A stretch of DNA of 64,000 nucleotides from Cyprinodon diabolis (Eukaryota; Chordata; Actinopteri; Cyprinodontiformes; Cyprinodontidae). The notes below the pieces were generated by a model. That model ran no database searches and was not told the origin of the DNA. It was given only the letters and a program-made list of their open reading frames with translations. Positions 36,099-48,372 of this stretch are shown piece by piece; the first letter of the stretch is position 1, and every line of letters starts with the position of its first letter. The DNA is taken from NCBI GenBank assembly GCA_030533445.1, contig CM060064.1:2811416-2875415 (forward strand), in the 5' to 3' direction. A program made the position numbers and the translations under genes.

Positions 36099-36639
36099 TA
36101 GAGACTGACATTTTTTCGGGAATCCCACGGGTCACGGGATTCCCGTGGGATTCCCGTGGGATGGGAGTCAGTATTAGTAACGATCACGTGATTGGGACGG
36201 TACAGGATTAAACATTAACGGGAGCAGACGGGAGCGGGAGCAAACCGATAATAACTAAAAAAAACTAGTATCGATGCCAAAAAATAAAATTAAATAGAAA
36301 GAAAAAAAAATCCAGTGCTGGCGCCGCCATTTTGTAGTTTTTTCCTTGAAGCCTACACTATAATGCGAGTCAAAAAAACTACACAACCCAAAAACCAACA
36401 GTGCTTCCGCTCTGAGTTTTTCACCCGCGCTCAAAAAATGGAAAAACAAGAATGGGAGGGGTGCAGAAGCGGGAGTCATTCTGAATGGGAGCGGGATGGG
36501 AGTGGGAGTAATTTCACCAGGAGTGGGACGGGACAGGATTTAGATTTCTACTCTGGCCCAGGATTGGGACGGGACACAATTTTTTTCTGTGGGAGTGGGA
36601 CGGGACAGGAGTGAAAATCCACTCCCGTGTCAGTCTCTA
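36099..36639. mobile_element. hAT MITE with perfect 8-bp duplication
   Basis: Ends TAGAGACTGACATTTTTTCG and ACTCCCGTGTCAGTCTCTA. Perfect flanking GTCCGTAG (36091-36098 and 36640-36647). The interior has GGGAGTGGGA and TCCCGTGGGAT repeats on the two sides. Non-coding. Confidence 0.88.
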
Positions 36640-36647
36640 GTCCGTAG

Positions 36648-36971
36648 ACATTAATTTCTAGTCCCTCATAACTTGATGATTGGTTCCCCCTAGTGGTCTG
36701 GAGTTCTTTTTTGCAGCTTTTTTTAACCTGGAGATGTGTTTGCTACTTGTTTTTTGTGTGTTTGTCTGATTTTTGTATTTTGCTGCTGTTAAATCATTTC
36801 CTCGTTTGCTCCTCTTTCCCGATTCTTTATCGGATAGAATAAATTCTTGTAAATATAACCACAGGCAGAAAAAAACTTTTAAGCTAAATGAAAATCAAAC
36901 AGCAAATGCTTTAAAAGCCATAACTGATTTAACCCTTAGAATTACATTATTATTTTATGTAAGTCCTGGCC
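36648..36971. other. Intronic DNA
   Basis: T-rich sequence with no supported feature. Confidence 0.4.
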
Positions 36972-37250
36972 CGGGGTCTTTCTGCATGGAGTTAGCATGT
37001 TCTCCCTGAGCATGCATGGGTTCTCTCCGGGTACTCCGGCTTCCTCCCACAGTCCAGAAACATGACGGTTAGGTTAATTGGCCTCTCTAAATCCTCCTTA
37101 GGTGTGAGGGTGAATGGTTGTTTGTCTCTGTGTTGCCCTGCGATGGACTGGAGACCTGTCCAGGGTGGACTCGCCCGTAGACAGCTGGAGATAGGCACCA
37201 GCACCCTTCGGTTCAGGGATAAAGCGTTACAGAAACTAGACGGCTGGATG
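36972..37250 (+). repeat. Family G SINE-like repeat
   Basis: TTAGCATGTTCTCCCTGAGC, CTGCGATGGACTGGAGACCT and ACAGCTGGAGATAGGCACCA, ending GGCTGGATGG. Same family as 6008-6312. Confidence 0.65.
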
Positions 37251-37440
37251 GATAGCTTAAATACTGTACTGACCCGAATACAGGAATACCCTGATTATGA
37301 GACGAACCCTTTTTCCACGTCTGGAACAAAAAAAAATATCAAAAAGAATAAAAAGAGTGATAAGCCGGATTTACTTGGTGTTAAAAAAGTATTTTATATT
37401 GAATTTCTAAAACTTTAATTGAAACAATATTAATAAAGAG

Positions 37441-38269
37441 TAGGGGTGGAACGGTTCACAAAATCCACGGTTCGGTTCGGTTCACGGTTTCATGGTCACG
37501 GTGTTCGGTTCGGTATATGTTGATTGTTAAACCAAAAAATAAAAAAATGAATAAAAATTGTAAAAAATTTATGAAAAAATAAAAATGTATGAAATTAATG
37601 AAAAAATCCAAAAAAATTTATGAATTGTAGTTATTTTTAATGATCCGCAGAAACCCTGGATCATTTCCGCATGTTTTGCTGCTTTGAATTTAACCATCTG
37701 GCGCATGCCCTCTACGATCTCCAAGGAACTCAGAGCGGAGCGGACGGGAGCCACAGCGGAGGCTGTAGGCTTTGCTGGAGCGCAGCGGGGCGGAGCGCTG
37801 ACGGAGTATGTGGGATTTCGGGGTTATCCTGACATGTTGGTCATGTTGCTGTTAGCATAAACAAAACATGTTGCACAATGCTTGCACACTGTTGCACTTT
37901 TATCCACAACTTTCTTTCCGCCGTCATCGTAGGTCACTCTAAATGCAAAGTGGTCCCACACAGCAGACCTATAAAGTGCTGCTGGCGCGTCTTCCAACTC
38001 CTGTTCTTTCCCACTCGCCATACCCACACAATTCTCCACAACAACTGATTTTTTCCCTGCTACACCCGCCTAAGCTGCTTCGCTTCTTCCTCTTGTTTAC
38101 TACTGGTGGTTGGCTTTGGGCGCAGTACCGCCACCTTCTGCTCTGGAGTGTAAACGCTTCGCGTATGAGAAAAAGGAGCAGCGCATGAACCGAACGCAAG
38201 ACACGCGAACCGAACCGAGACAGTTGAACCGAACGGTTCAGACGGTTTTCATAAACCGTTCCATCCCTA
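37441..38269 (-). mobile_element. hAT element with BED exon
   Basis: Ends TAGGGGTGGAACGGTTCACA and ATAAACCGTTCCATCCCTA. Flanks are ATAAAGAG and ATAAAAAG (7 of 8). CGGTTCGGTTCGGTTC and GAACCGAACCGAGA tracts are subterminal. Encodes only a BED exon on the minus strand. Confidence 0.82.
37824..38039 (-). pseudogene. hAT BED-finger exon
   Basis: Minus-strand frame from an ATG with YRSAVWDHFAFRVT, VDKSATVCKHCATCFVY and ANSNMTNMSG. This is a BED finger of the ZBED/Ac type with its CKHC pair, stopping before the His pair. It is the DNA-binding head of a hAT transposase without the catalytic part. It is not a host gene: it is enclosed by hAT ends with a target duplication. Confidence 0.72.
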
Positions 38270-38649
38270 ATAAAAAGTTATGCAATTAAACAATAAAAAG
38301 TATTAAAAAAAGTAATGACACATTTAACTGAAAACCCTGCATGAGGGTTTTATTCACAGACATCCTCTGCCTTGCTGCCTCGCTGTCACTCCTACCCTCA
38401 CCCTGCAGCCCTGAAATTTTTTGCTTTTTTTTGGTGTTTGAAATGTTCCCTGTCTTTTTGAATGTGCCATCATCTGACATTGCGCTCTGTAATTCTGTAT
38501 TTCTATGCTGCCTGACAGCTGTTTGGTACCTTCACTGCTTTGACCACCATTATTTTAAAACTACCGTCAAAACTCCGCCTCAAATGTCCGCAAATTTGTC
38601 TGATTTTTGATGCACTGTGTTCTGGGCAGCGACTCTCCTCATGTAAATG

Positions 38650-38925
38650 CTAAATGACCTGTACTTATATAGAGCTTTTTCAAGTCAGGAGACTTGACCA
38701 AAGCGCTTTATACTACATTCAGTCATTCACCCATTCACGCACACACTCACACACTGATGGTGGCAAGCTACATTGCAGCCACAGCTGCCCTGGGGCTCAC
38801 TGACAGAAGCGGGGCTGCCGTACACTGGCGCCACCGGAGCCGGGGCTTGAACTGTCAATCCTTCGATTTCAGGGCAAACTCCTACATCCGACGCTACTGT
38901 CGCCAATGTAGCATCCTTGTCACTC
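38650..38925 (+). repeat. Family B dispersed repeat
   Basis: CTTATATAGAGCTTTTTCAA, CAAAGCGCTTTATACTACAT and GCTACATTGCAGCCACAGCT match the minus-strand copy at 10640-10818. Confidence 0.6.
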
Positions 38926-39125
38926 CTCTACTGTGACAGAAAGATGACCCCAGCCACAGTGAGGTCACTGCCTTTACAAAATTGCTGCCCGCTGTTGTTG
39001 CGTTTGTGTAGCAACCCCAAACAGCTGTCAGCCTGTATAATTGGTTACACCCCGATCATAAGATGACCCCACGTTTTCACATTGTTTCTCACAAAAGGAA
39101 AACTTGTCTTATATTCAATACGGTA

Positions 39126-40793
39126 AATCATTAAAATATTTAACATGACTACAAACAGTGACTCATTATTCATGTGTATTTCAGTGCATGCACATTCAAT
39201 TTCAATCAAATGCCATCATTAGTCCCAGCTTGTGAATTTGGAATTTTAGATACTATTATGTGTTTTTGAGGTTCACATGCAGTGTGGAGTCCTAATCCAA
39301 CAGATTAGAAACATCCCTGAAATGCAAAAAAGGTTCTTCCTCTTGGAATAAGAACCAACAAATATTGTATTCCAAACAGTCCTTTGTGACATTAGCGATG
39401 CCCACAAAGATGCTGCAGTAATGTGTTCTGCAGCCCTTATGCAAACCTACATGCTCTCATGATGTGGGCAGCTTAAGTTTCTGACTTTTAAGAAGCATAG
39501 AGAGGTTAATAAAGAGGTTCGACTCTAAGTTATTGGGTGTGAAGAAGTGGGCCAGAGATTTCTTGCTGAGAGTTCACTTTTTGTGGTACTGTTAATATGC
39601 ATTGTGTGTGTGTGTGTGTGGGGGGGGGGGGGGACTAGTTCTCAAATTAGAACTAATTTCTGGCACAGCATCTCCTGGTCATATATATCATGCTTGTTTG
39701 ATAAATATGGTAGGAGAGCAATGGGATATTAATTGTAGAAAAATTGAGTACTGCTCCAGAGAAAAGAGTTTTTCAGGACAAATGATGTAGAGTTTCTACA
39801 GTATATTTAATGACAAGGATTATTTTTAGTGTGGCCCACATTGCTGTTGGTTTATTAATGCAAATATGAGCGGTTCTTTTCACTCCTGTACAAACATTTG
39901 AACCTTTGACACAGGCTTACGTTAGCCCTTCTTCAACATGTCCGGCACATTTATTGGAACATAAATAAGCCAACTAATGTGGTAAAAGGTCACATTAACT
40001 GTGACCCTGAAAGTCTGCAGCTCAGTGAGTCACCAGCCATTACTTCCATCATGCAGCCTCATCGGTTGTCTGGGGGAATCACTCTAACATCTGCACGGCC
40101 AATGATGATTGAGCAGCCCAGTAAAAAGAACACTTCTTACTTGTCGGTGGCAATGCAAAAGAAGGAGAGACAGAAAGGGTAACGCTTGAGGGGCCATTGC
40201 CTCACAAGGATATTTATCACAGGCCGACCGATCTGTTTTATGCTCAGGAGACTCCCAGACGGCTCCATAATAAACGCTAGCAGGGGATGAAATATTCATG
40301 AAGAGTTAAATATGGATCCTAGAGTAGTGGCTGCAAATTGTATTCCGCCAATACTGATTTGTGCAGATGTCCCTCTTACTCCTGCTCCAAGAGGATTCCC
40401 TGTTGGCAACAATCGGAGATTTTGGAAAAGGAGGATTCAGTCATGCAGAATGGAAGAAGACACATGTTAGTATTAGGGAGCTCGAAAGAATTTCCAAGTG
40501 TTTAAGATGAGCAATTGCAACAGTTAAATGTGCCAGGCTACTTTTATCAATGTTAACTAACTAAGTGTGAAAATGAAATCATTCTTCCAGCAGCAGACGC
40601 TGTTTTACTCCTTAGACACTTCATGCAACATCGATTGCCCACAGGAGACTGAAATAGGAGAGAAACTAAGATTTGCTTTCTCATAAACATTTAAAGCACC
40701 TTTCACATGCAAAAGTAACTTTTACTGTGTTACAATGATATTCCTTTATTAAAATCATATACTAAGTGGTGTTTTGATTCATTCATGTATCTC
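39126..40793. other. Intronic DNA with (TG)n-(G)n tract
   Basis: No gene. A (TG)8 run followed by 14 G lies at 39604-39633. Other sequence is unrecognised. Confidence 0.45.
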
Positions 40794-40796
40794 TAA

Positions 40797-41536
40797 TGCT
40801 ACGTTCAGACCGTGAGCAGCAGAAGCAGCAGGTTTACATGCAAAGTCAATGGTTAACGCAGCAAAAGGTCCTGCAGCACCTCTGAATGGCTAATGCAGCG
40901 CCTCGTGCGCAACAGGCTTCAGAAGCAGCAGCTGCTGGAGTCAGAAAAATTTAACTGTTGCTGCTGGATGCGCCACATTAAGCAATCTGAGACAAGCTGA
41001 CCTGGGAGCTGGCAGGGAGTCAGACACAGCACTGCTGATGCAGAGCGCTATGAGGACTCCTCTGAAACCGTTTAATAACGCCTAAATTAACTTCAAATGT
41101 TGGAACCCGCCCTCCAGCCGCCGTGAACAGTAGCAGAAAACCGCAAAGAGGCGACCGGGACAGAGAATGCTGTTGAACGGGATTCCCACTGACAGCGCAC
41201 CGCTGATATGTGGGGGTCTGAGTGGCAGAAAAATGATATTTGATGGCAGGATGGTAATCTGGATGAACTCACTGATAGACTATGTTTTCAGGAGGACTTT
41301 CTCACTTCAACATAGATTAAAACTACTTTTTACCCGCTGATCACAGCTAATATAGCTGCGATTGTTCCAGGCAAAGAAAGGATAGGGTAGCTCCGCCCAA
41401 CGCCCCTCAGACCCACTTTATCACCGCGCAGCTAGAACAGAAAAGAAGCTTCAGCCCCGCGTCAGAACTAAACTTGTAGGAATACCAAAACTTACGCAGC
41501 ACATGCGTTGTTGCTGCTTGTGGTCTGAACATATCA
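40797..41536. mobile_element. Harbinger-like MITE, CAGACC ends
   Basis: Ends TGCTACGTTCAGACCGTGAG and TTGTGGTCTGAACATATCA are inverted, followed on both sides by AGCAGCA motifs. TAA flanks both ends (40794-40796 and 41537-41539), fitting a 3-bp TWA duplication. Non-coding. Confidence 0.5.
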
Positions 41537-41800
41537 TAAGTAATCTTTGTGAGTTCTGCTTTCTGAGCAGCAGCTCATCTCTGTCATGTGGAGACGTAAA
41601 GGAGTCTGCAGAGCAGCACTCTCTTTGTCTTTAGCTAATGTCTAAGTCACGTGTTTGGTGGCCATGAGACATCCCGAATTTGTTTAGTCCCTAATAGCAG
41701 TGTGATATGAGGATGTCATTAAACTGGTACTAGCTAGATGGTAGAGACGGCTTTGCTTTAAAGTAAAGTGTTTGTCTTGGGGATTTGAAGAAGATATATA

Positions 41801-43013
41801 CACTCACCGGCCACTTTATTAGGTACCCCATGCTAGTAAGGGGTTGGACCCCCTTTTGCCTTCAGAACTGCCTCAATTCTTCGTGGCATAGATTCAACAA
41901 GGTGCTGGAAGCATTCCTCAGGGAGTTTGGTCCATATTGACATGATGGCATCACACAGTTGCCGCAGATTTGTCGGCTGCACATCCATGATGCGAATCTC
42001 CCGTTCCACCACATCCCAAAGATGCTCTATTGGATTGAGATCTGGTGACTGTGGAGGCCATTTGAGTACAGTGAACTCATTGTCATGTTCAAGAAACCAG
42101 TCTGAGATGATTCCAGCTTTATGACATGGCGCATTATCCTGCTGAAAGTAGCCATCAGAAGTTGGGTACATTGTGGTCATAAAGGGATGGACATGGTCAG
42201 CAACAATACTCAGGTAGGCTGTGGCGTTGCAACGATGCTCAATTGGTACCAAGGGGCCAAAAGAGTGCCAAGAAAATATTCCCCACACCATGACACCACC
42301 ACCACCAGCCTGAACCGTTGATACAAGGCAGGATGGATCCATGCTTTCCTGTTGTAGACGCCAAATTCTGACCCTACCATCCGAATGTTGCAGCAGAAAT
42401 CGAGACTCATCAGACCAGGCAACGTTTTTCCAATCTTCTATTGTCCAATTTCGATGAGCTTGTGCAAATTGTAGCCTCAGTTTCCTGTTCTTAGCTGAAA
42501 GGAGTGGCACCCGGTGTGGTCTTCTGCTGCTGTAGCCCATCTGCCTCAAAGTTCGACGTACTGTGCGTTCAGAGATGCTCTTCTGCCCACCTTGGTTGTA
42601 ACGGGTGGTTATTTGAGTCACTGTTGCCCTTCTATCAGCTCCAACCAGTCTGGCCATTCTCCTCTGACCTCTGGCATCAACAAGGCATTTCCACCCACAG
42701 AACTGCCGCTCACTGGATGTTTTTTCTTTTTCGGACCATTCTTTGTAAACCCTAGAGATGGTTGTACGTGAAAATCCCAGTAGATCAGCAGTTTCTGAAA
42801 TACTCAGACGAGCCCTTCTGGCACCAACAATCATGCCACGTTCAAAGTCACTCAAATCACCTTTCTTCCCCATACTGATGCTCGGTTTGAACTGCAGGAG
42901 ATTGTCTTGACCATGTCTACATGCCTAAATGCACTGAGTTGTGATTGGCTGCTTAGAAATTAAGTGTTAACAAGCAGCTGGACAGGTATACCTAATAAAG
43001 TGGTTGGTGAGTG
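41801..43013 (-). mobile_element. Full-length Tc1-like transposon
   Basis: 1,213 bp between TA dinucleotides (41799-41800 and 43014-43015). Terminal inverted repeats of 25 bp (CACTCACCGGCCACTTTATT...; 41801-41825 and 42989-43013) differ at two adjacent bases. The transposase fills the element, with its stop 32 bp from the left end. Confidence 0.95.
41833..42873 (-). CDS. Tc1-like transposase, intact D-D-E triad
   Basis: 346-residue transposase that binds the inverted repeats and moves the element by cut and paste at TA sites. It starts [20 protein letters not shown]. Two helix-turn-helix regions (about 8-50 and 68-112) form the DNA-binding part. The catalytic Asp155 is in AWSDES, Asp246 in QQDNAPCH and Glu283 in NPIEHLW. 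36 residues separate the second and third acidic residues, unlike the 34 of Tc1 and Sleeping Beauty. This spacing matches the DD36E group (called Incomer). There is no stop or frameshift, and length is typical. Whether it is active cannot be seen; the two-base mismatch between the ends is mild. Read on the strand opposite to the receptor gene. Confidence 0.93.
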   Translation of the reverse strand: MGKKGDLSDFERGMIVGARRARLSISETADLLGFSRTTISRVYKEWSEKEKTSSERQFCGWKCLVDARGQRRMARLVGADRRATVTQITTRYNQGGQKSISERTVRRTLRQMGYSSRRPHRVPLLSAKNRKLRLQFAQAHRNWTIEDWKNVAWSDESRFLLQHSDGRVRIWRLQQESMDPSCLVSTVQAGGGGVMVWGIFSWHSFGPLVPIEHRCNATAYLSIVADHVHPFMTTMYPTSDGYFQQDNAPCHKAGIISDWFLEHDNEFTVLKWPPQSPDLNPIEHLWDVVEREIRIMDVQPTNLRQLCDAIMSIWTKLPEECFQHLVESMPRRIEAVLKAKGGPTPY

Positions 43014-43015
43014 TA

Positions 43016-44217
43016 TATTTCATAACAAATTATTGCCGTCTGCAGTCTTAAATGCATATTTATATCATTTATTTGCCTGACAGGCTAAAATGTCCCTTAT
43101 CCTGCATGTTTTCAGCCTTTCAAACTCACTTATAGGCACATTTATGACAAAATAAGGCCTGGTATAAAAAAAAAAAACATGGTATAGGAAATTGGTTCTC
43201 GAGGAATAATAAGGAGAAAGAAATAGAGTTTTCTCTTTTAAAATCATATTAGAGTGATGAGGGGGGCTCTGTGGCATTAGAGTGGCAACAAAATGTGGTT
43301 TTACAGGTGCGGGGTCCAACTGTGCAGGTTGCCCCTGCAGTCTCTAACCCTCCCTAACCAGCACCCCAGTGTTACAGATCGACTAATACAGGTTTTAAAA
43401 TATCCTCCGATGCAGTTATCATGACATCAGTCTAACTAATTCCCAATATGTGATACTGATGTTTTAACAAATAACTTAATATTAATATTTAATATAAGTT
43501 AAAATACTTTTAATGTAATATTGTTTTTTCATCTCTAAACAAAAAAAATGAATCTTTGTTAGTATATGAAGCAAACATTAACAATAGAGAGGGAGTGGCA
43601 ATGCATGTGCCTCACTTAATGTCTTTTTTATGCCAAAAGCTTCTACAAACAAACAAACAAAAAAAATCAATAAAAAGGTCAATTTAATGAAAAGACAACA
43701 TTTATAAATACAAGAAAATTGTTTTTGGCCTTCAAAAACCTTTTTTCTATGATTTAATTTCTTTTTTCCATTCAAGTGACTTTTATATTGATTTATTTTG
43801 TTTTTCGCTTTGAGGACACTTTTTTATTGATTGAATTATACAAACAGAAATGTCCCTTTTATGTTAAGGTCCCAAACACAAGACAACAATATTTCAATTA
43901 GAAAAGTTGCTTCAAACAAAAACCTTCATTTCTATCAACGGTTTGTATTCAAATCTTATTTTTGATTGACTGAAGTATTTTCTTTTATTGAGAATATATT
44001 TTTTGATTGAGGTAACTATTTGTGCTTAATTGAAAAAAAAACGAATCAGATCTACCTTCATATAATAAGCTCGGGATGTAGGAAGTGTCAGCTCCATTCT
44101 CCTCTTCTCTGTGGACAAGATTGTTTAACAGATTTGTGCTCTTTTTATCTTGTAAATAAAGGTTCCTTTTAATGAAAGAAAAACGCCCAGGAGAAATAAA
44201 CAAGTGTAGTAACCTCT
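43016..44217. other. Intronic DNA
   Basis: AT-rich, no supported feature. Confidence 0.4.
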
Positions 44218-44221
44218 TTAA

Positions 44222-44685
44222 AGGTATACTATGCAACAGGTGTTGATTTTCCAGCGAGGCTCCCCCCAGAGAGCGAAAGTAAAAGTGCACTGTCGTAAAT
44301 ATGCTCAGCTGTTCTCCTGGTTTCTCCGTCAAGCCAGGCGTGGTTGTTTTGAGCTTAGCAGACAGGCGAACGCAATGAATCACCATGTCTACTGCGATAA
44401 GTGACTATTTTGTTCCAATTTTCGAGTTTGAAAATTTAGTATGTTAACTAACCATGATAACTGTACAAATATCGCCACTGCGCAGTTCTAGCCGTAAAGC
44501 AAGACCAACTCTCGCGATGCACGAGACTTCTGAGCCGAGGGCTCCTGCAATTGCAAGTACGGTATTTCCCCTACAGACCACCAGGGCGGCCGAGAAAATC
44601 TTTGTTCGACCTGAAATGACTCATTTAATCATCCAAAACATTATGGAACACATTAATTAACTGAAAAATGTTGCATAGTATGCCT
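44222..44685. mobile_element. TTAA-type MITE
   Basis: TTAA at 44218-44221 and 44686-44689 flanks inverted ends AGGTATACTATGCAAC and GTTGCATAGTATGCCT, with one mismatch in 16. TTAA duplication points to a piggyBac- or Kolobok-type transposase. Non-coding. Confidence 0.78.
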
Positions 44686-44689
44686 TTAA

Positions 44690-45115
44690 TATGGCTTAGA
44701 GCCAGTTGGTCAGGCTATTAAGTGTCACCTCTTTTCCCTTCCTTTATTTATTTGGGGAATATTTGTCTCCCTCTTCAGCTTCTTCAGTCTCTATTCTCTT
44801 TTCTTTAGGGTTTTCCTTCTGATCTACAAGTAATAAAAAAGCATAAGTACAGCAGTTTGCTTAAAATTTACGAGCAAAAAACCAACTGATTTTGTTGCTG
44901 ATTTTAGGTTTAGGATATTAGACCTTCTGATGTTCTCCTAAATGCTAGCTACACATTGCATTAAGGCAATTATTTCATTTAACAAGGTCTCTGTAGCTGT
45001 TTGGGTCACGCTGGTTTTGGACGTATGGTTAGTGCCTGGGCTGCCACAGTATAAAGTTACAATTGTAGAAGTTAAAGCATCAGCACAATTAACATCACTG
45101 CCAACAACGCTGAAA
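44690..45115. other. Intronic DNA
   Basis: No supported feature. The last bases are the target duplication of the next element. Confidence 0.4.
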
Positions 45116-45120
45116 CAACT

Positions 45121-45876
45121 TGTCATGATTAAATTAAAGGTCTGACCCAAAAATGCAGAAGCCTAAGCAGAGAGACCAGGGAAAAGTTTAACAGGTTTAT
45201 TAAGAATATTGAGATGAGTCCAGTGTTGCTCAGAGTAGAATGAAATGAGTCCTATGCTGCACAGAAAAATGCTCAACCGGAACTTAAACGGTCAGGGGAA
45301 GACACTGCGGTTAGTTCAGGCTCAGTGGGAACTTCCTGTTTGGAGTGAACGGAGAAGCTGACAGCCACTCAGATTTCCTGCGGTACTTGAACGGGCTGCG
45401 GTGCAGATGAAACCTTTGCTCGGTGTGAAGCTCAAACGACCTCTTAGGGAAGGTGGATGCAAACTTCCTGTTTGGAACCCCAGCTCAGTTAGAGAGAGAA
45501 GGTCCGAACAAATCCAGTTTGCAGGATGACTTCTTGCCGAGAGGCAAAGACAAAAAAGCAAAGTTAAGACTAAGGTTGCCAAAACTGGCAAACAAAAACT
45601 CAGGTTAGACTATGCTAAACTAAGCATGGCTAGAGTGCCCAGTATTGGGAAAACAAAGACTCAGGTTAGACTCTGCTAAACTAAGCATGGCAAGAGTAAC
45701 CTGTATAGGCAAACAGTCTGGCGTCGAGGTAGTGGCAGTCAGCAGCTTAAGAACACTCCACAGGTAATGAGGCAATGAGCTGCAGGTGTGCAGGGAGACC
45801 CAATGAGGACGGGGTACCACCTGGTGGAGGAGGAAAGGAAACGCAAAAACAGACCACACAAACTGGATTCCTGACA
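45121..45876 (-). mobile_element. Solo LTR, copy 1
   Basis: Minus-strand TGTCAGGAATCC...ATCATGACA segment flanked by CAACT on both sides (45116-45120 and 45877-45881). AATAAA lies near its 3' end. Same family and orientation as 61788-62701. No internal genes, so it is the product of LTR-LTR recombination. Confidence 0.85.
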
Positions 45877-45881
45877 CAACT

Positions 45882-46268
45882 TCCTTTTTACACATGTTGC
45901 GATCACCAACTTGAAGTGTATGTTTTATAAGAACTTGTAAGGATAGATTAGCATAGATTGTTTTGGAGGAGTTTTCTCTAATGACAATAAATTTAGTCAA
46001 CCTTCCTTCTTTTTCTGCTGCTGATCATGTAATTGTTCATTTAAAGGCAGACACACTTACTGGAAGTCGGTGCCCTCAAATTAATTCCACAATTATGAAC
46101 GGATGCCAAAGAATTCGGCCTGTTGAGACTCTTTCAGCTAGATCCAACATTACAGAACAATGTTACAGAAGACTGGTCAGAAATGACAAGCAAAGATTAC
46201 CTTGAATTGCCACTGACTACCATGTTCTTCTCCTTCTCCATCAGTCTTGATGAAGAAGTTCTCCGTAT
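45882..46268. other. Intronic DNA
   Basis: No supported feature. Confidence 0.4.
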
Positions 46269-46800
46269 GCAGCCCTGAGTTTAACGGATTCCAAAGGTAC
46301 AACAAATTAATTAAATGAAGTTTATTTCTATAGCGCCAATTCACAACACGTTATCTCAAGGCACTTTACCGGGCACAAGATCTTCCTCTCAGATTGATTC
46401 AAAGTTTTCTATCTAAGGAAAACCAGTTGATTGCATCGACTCATTGACTCTTCAGCAATCCCTCTCTCTAAGCATGCTTGTAGCGACAGTAAAGAGGAAA
46501 AACTCCCTTTTAACAGGAAGAAACCTCCAGCAGAACCAGGCTCAGTGTGAGCCGCCATCTGCTGAGGCCCACTGGGGTTCAAGGAGACAGAAGCAGACAT
46601 AGAAAAAGAAGCATAGATACAAAAGGCAACTGTCAACCAGCTCCACAGGCGGCCCCGTCCAGGAAACACACAGCCAGGCAGACGAGCTCCGAGCCAGCTC
46701 CCATGTCAGAGGATGAAGAGAGCACATCCAGTTAGTCACAGTCAGAGAAACAGGACTACACTGAAAAACAGGCCAAACTCCAACATCTAGAAACAAAGGT
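46269..46800 (-). repeat. Family A dispersed repeat
   Basis: Full-length minus-strand copy. Its 3' flank on that strand (46269-46320 on the plus strand) is identical to 29452-29503. Confidence 0.75.
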
Positions 46801-47344
46801 GTTGATGGAAGCAGCACAGCTGATATTTCTCTCCAGGATGCAGTCACAGCCAAACAGGAACAGACCAGATGAAGCTACTATGAGAAAAAAGCAGAGAGAG
46901 CAGAACGTTAGAGATTGAACAACAAAGACTTGGTTCAGACAGATCAATTTCAAAGGTAAACCTTTCACGACTGTTAGAAAAGGAGCCTTTTGGTTAAGTA
47001 ACTGTAGACTAGAGCTGAAACAATTATTGAAATAATCATCAGCTAATTCAGTAATGGACTAATTGTTAACTGGAGTATAGGGACTCTAAAATGTCTTTAA
47101 CTGACAGAGTGACTGTCTTAGAGCAGCAATTCTATTAAAATTATAAAAAAAAAAACATTTTGTATTTAAGGAATATGCTTTTTGCTTTCTACTTTTCAAA
47201 ATAACTTCACTTAAAACAATCAGTAGTGCCTTTAACTGGTTTGAATGTGAGTAAGCCAGAGAAATCAGTGTAAGTTAGCTGGATACTATTCATTATTTCC
47301 TCTTAGTAATACTAATTTATTATTTTATTTTCAATACTCTAATA
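46801..47344. other. Intronic DNA with short repeat
   Basis: 46804-46860 (GCAGCACAGCTGATATTTCT, CACAGCCAAACAGGAAC) resembles 55014-55068, so a further repeat extends here. The rest is unrecognised. Confidence 0.45.
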
Positions 47345-47505
47345 ATCCCAGAGAAAAATTACTTCTCTGCATTTAACCCATCCCCTCGGGGAGCAGTGGG
47401 GGGGTTAAGGGTCTTGCTCAGGGAGCGAGAGTGGGGGATCGAACTCACAACCTCAGGATTCAAAGCCCTATGCCCTAACCACTAGGCCGCCACTCCCCTC
47501 TCCCT
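47345..47505 (-). repeat. tRNA-derived SINE, copy 2
   Basis: On the minus strand, GTGGCGGCCTAGTGGTTAGG, TGTGAGTTCGATCCCC and CTCCCTGAGCAAGACCCTTA. Same family as 34335-34532, with the best A-box match. Confidence 0.65.
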
Positions 47506-48063
47506 AATAAGAGCTGCGCCGTGTGCTTCTCAGGATTTTTCACGACTAAACCAAAGTCAATGATTTTGACCCTCATGGGCTGTTGTAGATGGTCCTCCAT
47601 CATATTTTCTGGCTTTAGGTCTGCATGCAATCCTAACACGTTGAAGAAAATCCAGAGCTATGGCCAGCTAAAAGCAAGAGCAATTCTGGATAAACATCAG
47701 TAATGAAGAAGAACTACTAGACTTCATTAAAAAGGCCCAGCGGCAAAAATCACCTGTCTCTATCTGTACAAGGTTAACAACCTTATCGGCCTTCATAGAT
47801 TTTCATGAAAATGTTTTTAATTCTAACTTGTTACCTAAGCTACAATAACACATGAGGAACAACATATACTGTATAGATCATTTTACATGAAACTGGTACT
47901 TTAGGTAGTTTTTCATTTCTCCTTTCAAAACACAAACCAACCTTTTGCACAACTGGACAGATATTCATTTGTTTCAGGGTCTGAAACTGCCTCAGCCGCA
48001 GGAATTCAAATGTAATTAAAAGTAGCCTAATAAATGTATTGTGTGTTCAATAGTTTCTAAACA
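47506..48063. other. Intronic DNA
   Basis: No supported feature. Confidence 0.4.
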
Positions 48064-48372
48064 TCCATTTTTTTTTGACACGCTTAATCCCAAGTGGGGT
48101 GGCGAGGGGTGCTGGTGTCTATCTCCAGCAGTCAATGGGCGAGAGGCGGGTCCACCCTGGACAGGTCTCCAGTCCAATTCAGGGCAGCACAGAGACACAC
48201 AGGACAAACATTCATTCAGACACACACTCACACCTAAGGAGAATTTAGGGAAGCCAATTAACCAGCAGTCATGTTTCTGGACTGTGGGAGGAAGCAGGAG
48301 TACCCAGAGAGAACCCACGCATGCTCAGGTAGAACATGCAAACTCCATGGAGGAAGACCCCGGGCCGGGACT
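48064..48372 (-). repeat. Family G SINE-like repeat
   Basis: Minus-strand copy with GGACTGGAGACCTGTCCAGG, CTGCTGGAGATAGACACCAG and GCATGCGTGGGTTCTC. Same family as 6008-6312. Confidence 0.65.

Larger units (their letters stand above)
37262..39125. mobile_element. Family F DNA transposon with nested hAT and SINE
   Basis: Ends TACTGTACTGACCCGAATAC and the reverse complement of TTATATTCAATACGGTA are inverted. Subterminal GATTATGAGACGA and TCATAAGATGACCCC also mirror each other. The ends carry TA, as in pogo/Tc1-type elements. It contains a complete hAT (37441-38269) and a family B repeat (38650-38925). No transposase was recognised. Confidence 0.5.

Noticed and set aside
36315..36614. 99-codon plus-strand frame
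   Set aside because: It falls inside the hAT MITE 36099-36639, in GGGAGTGGGA-type repeats, with no domain.
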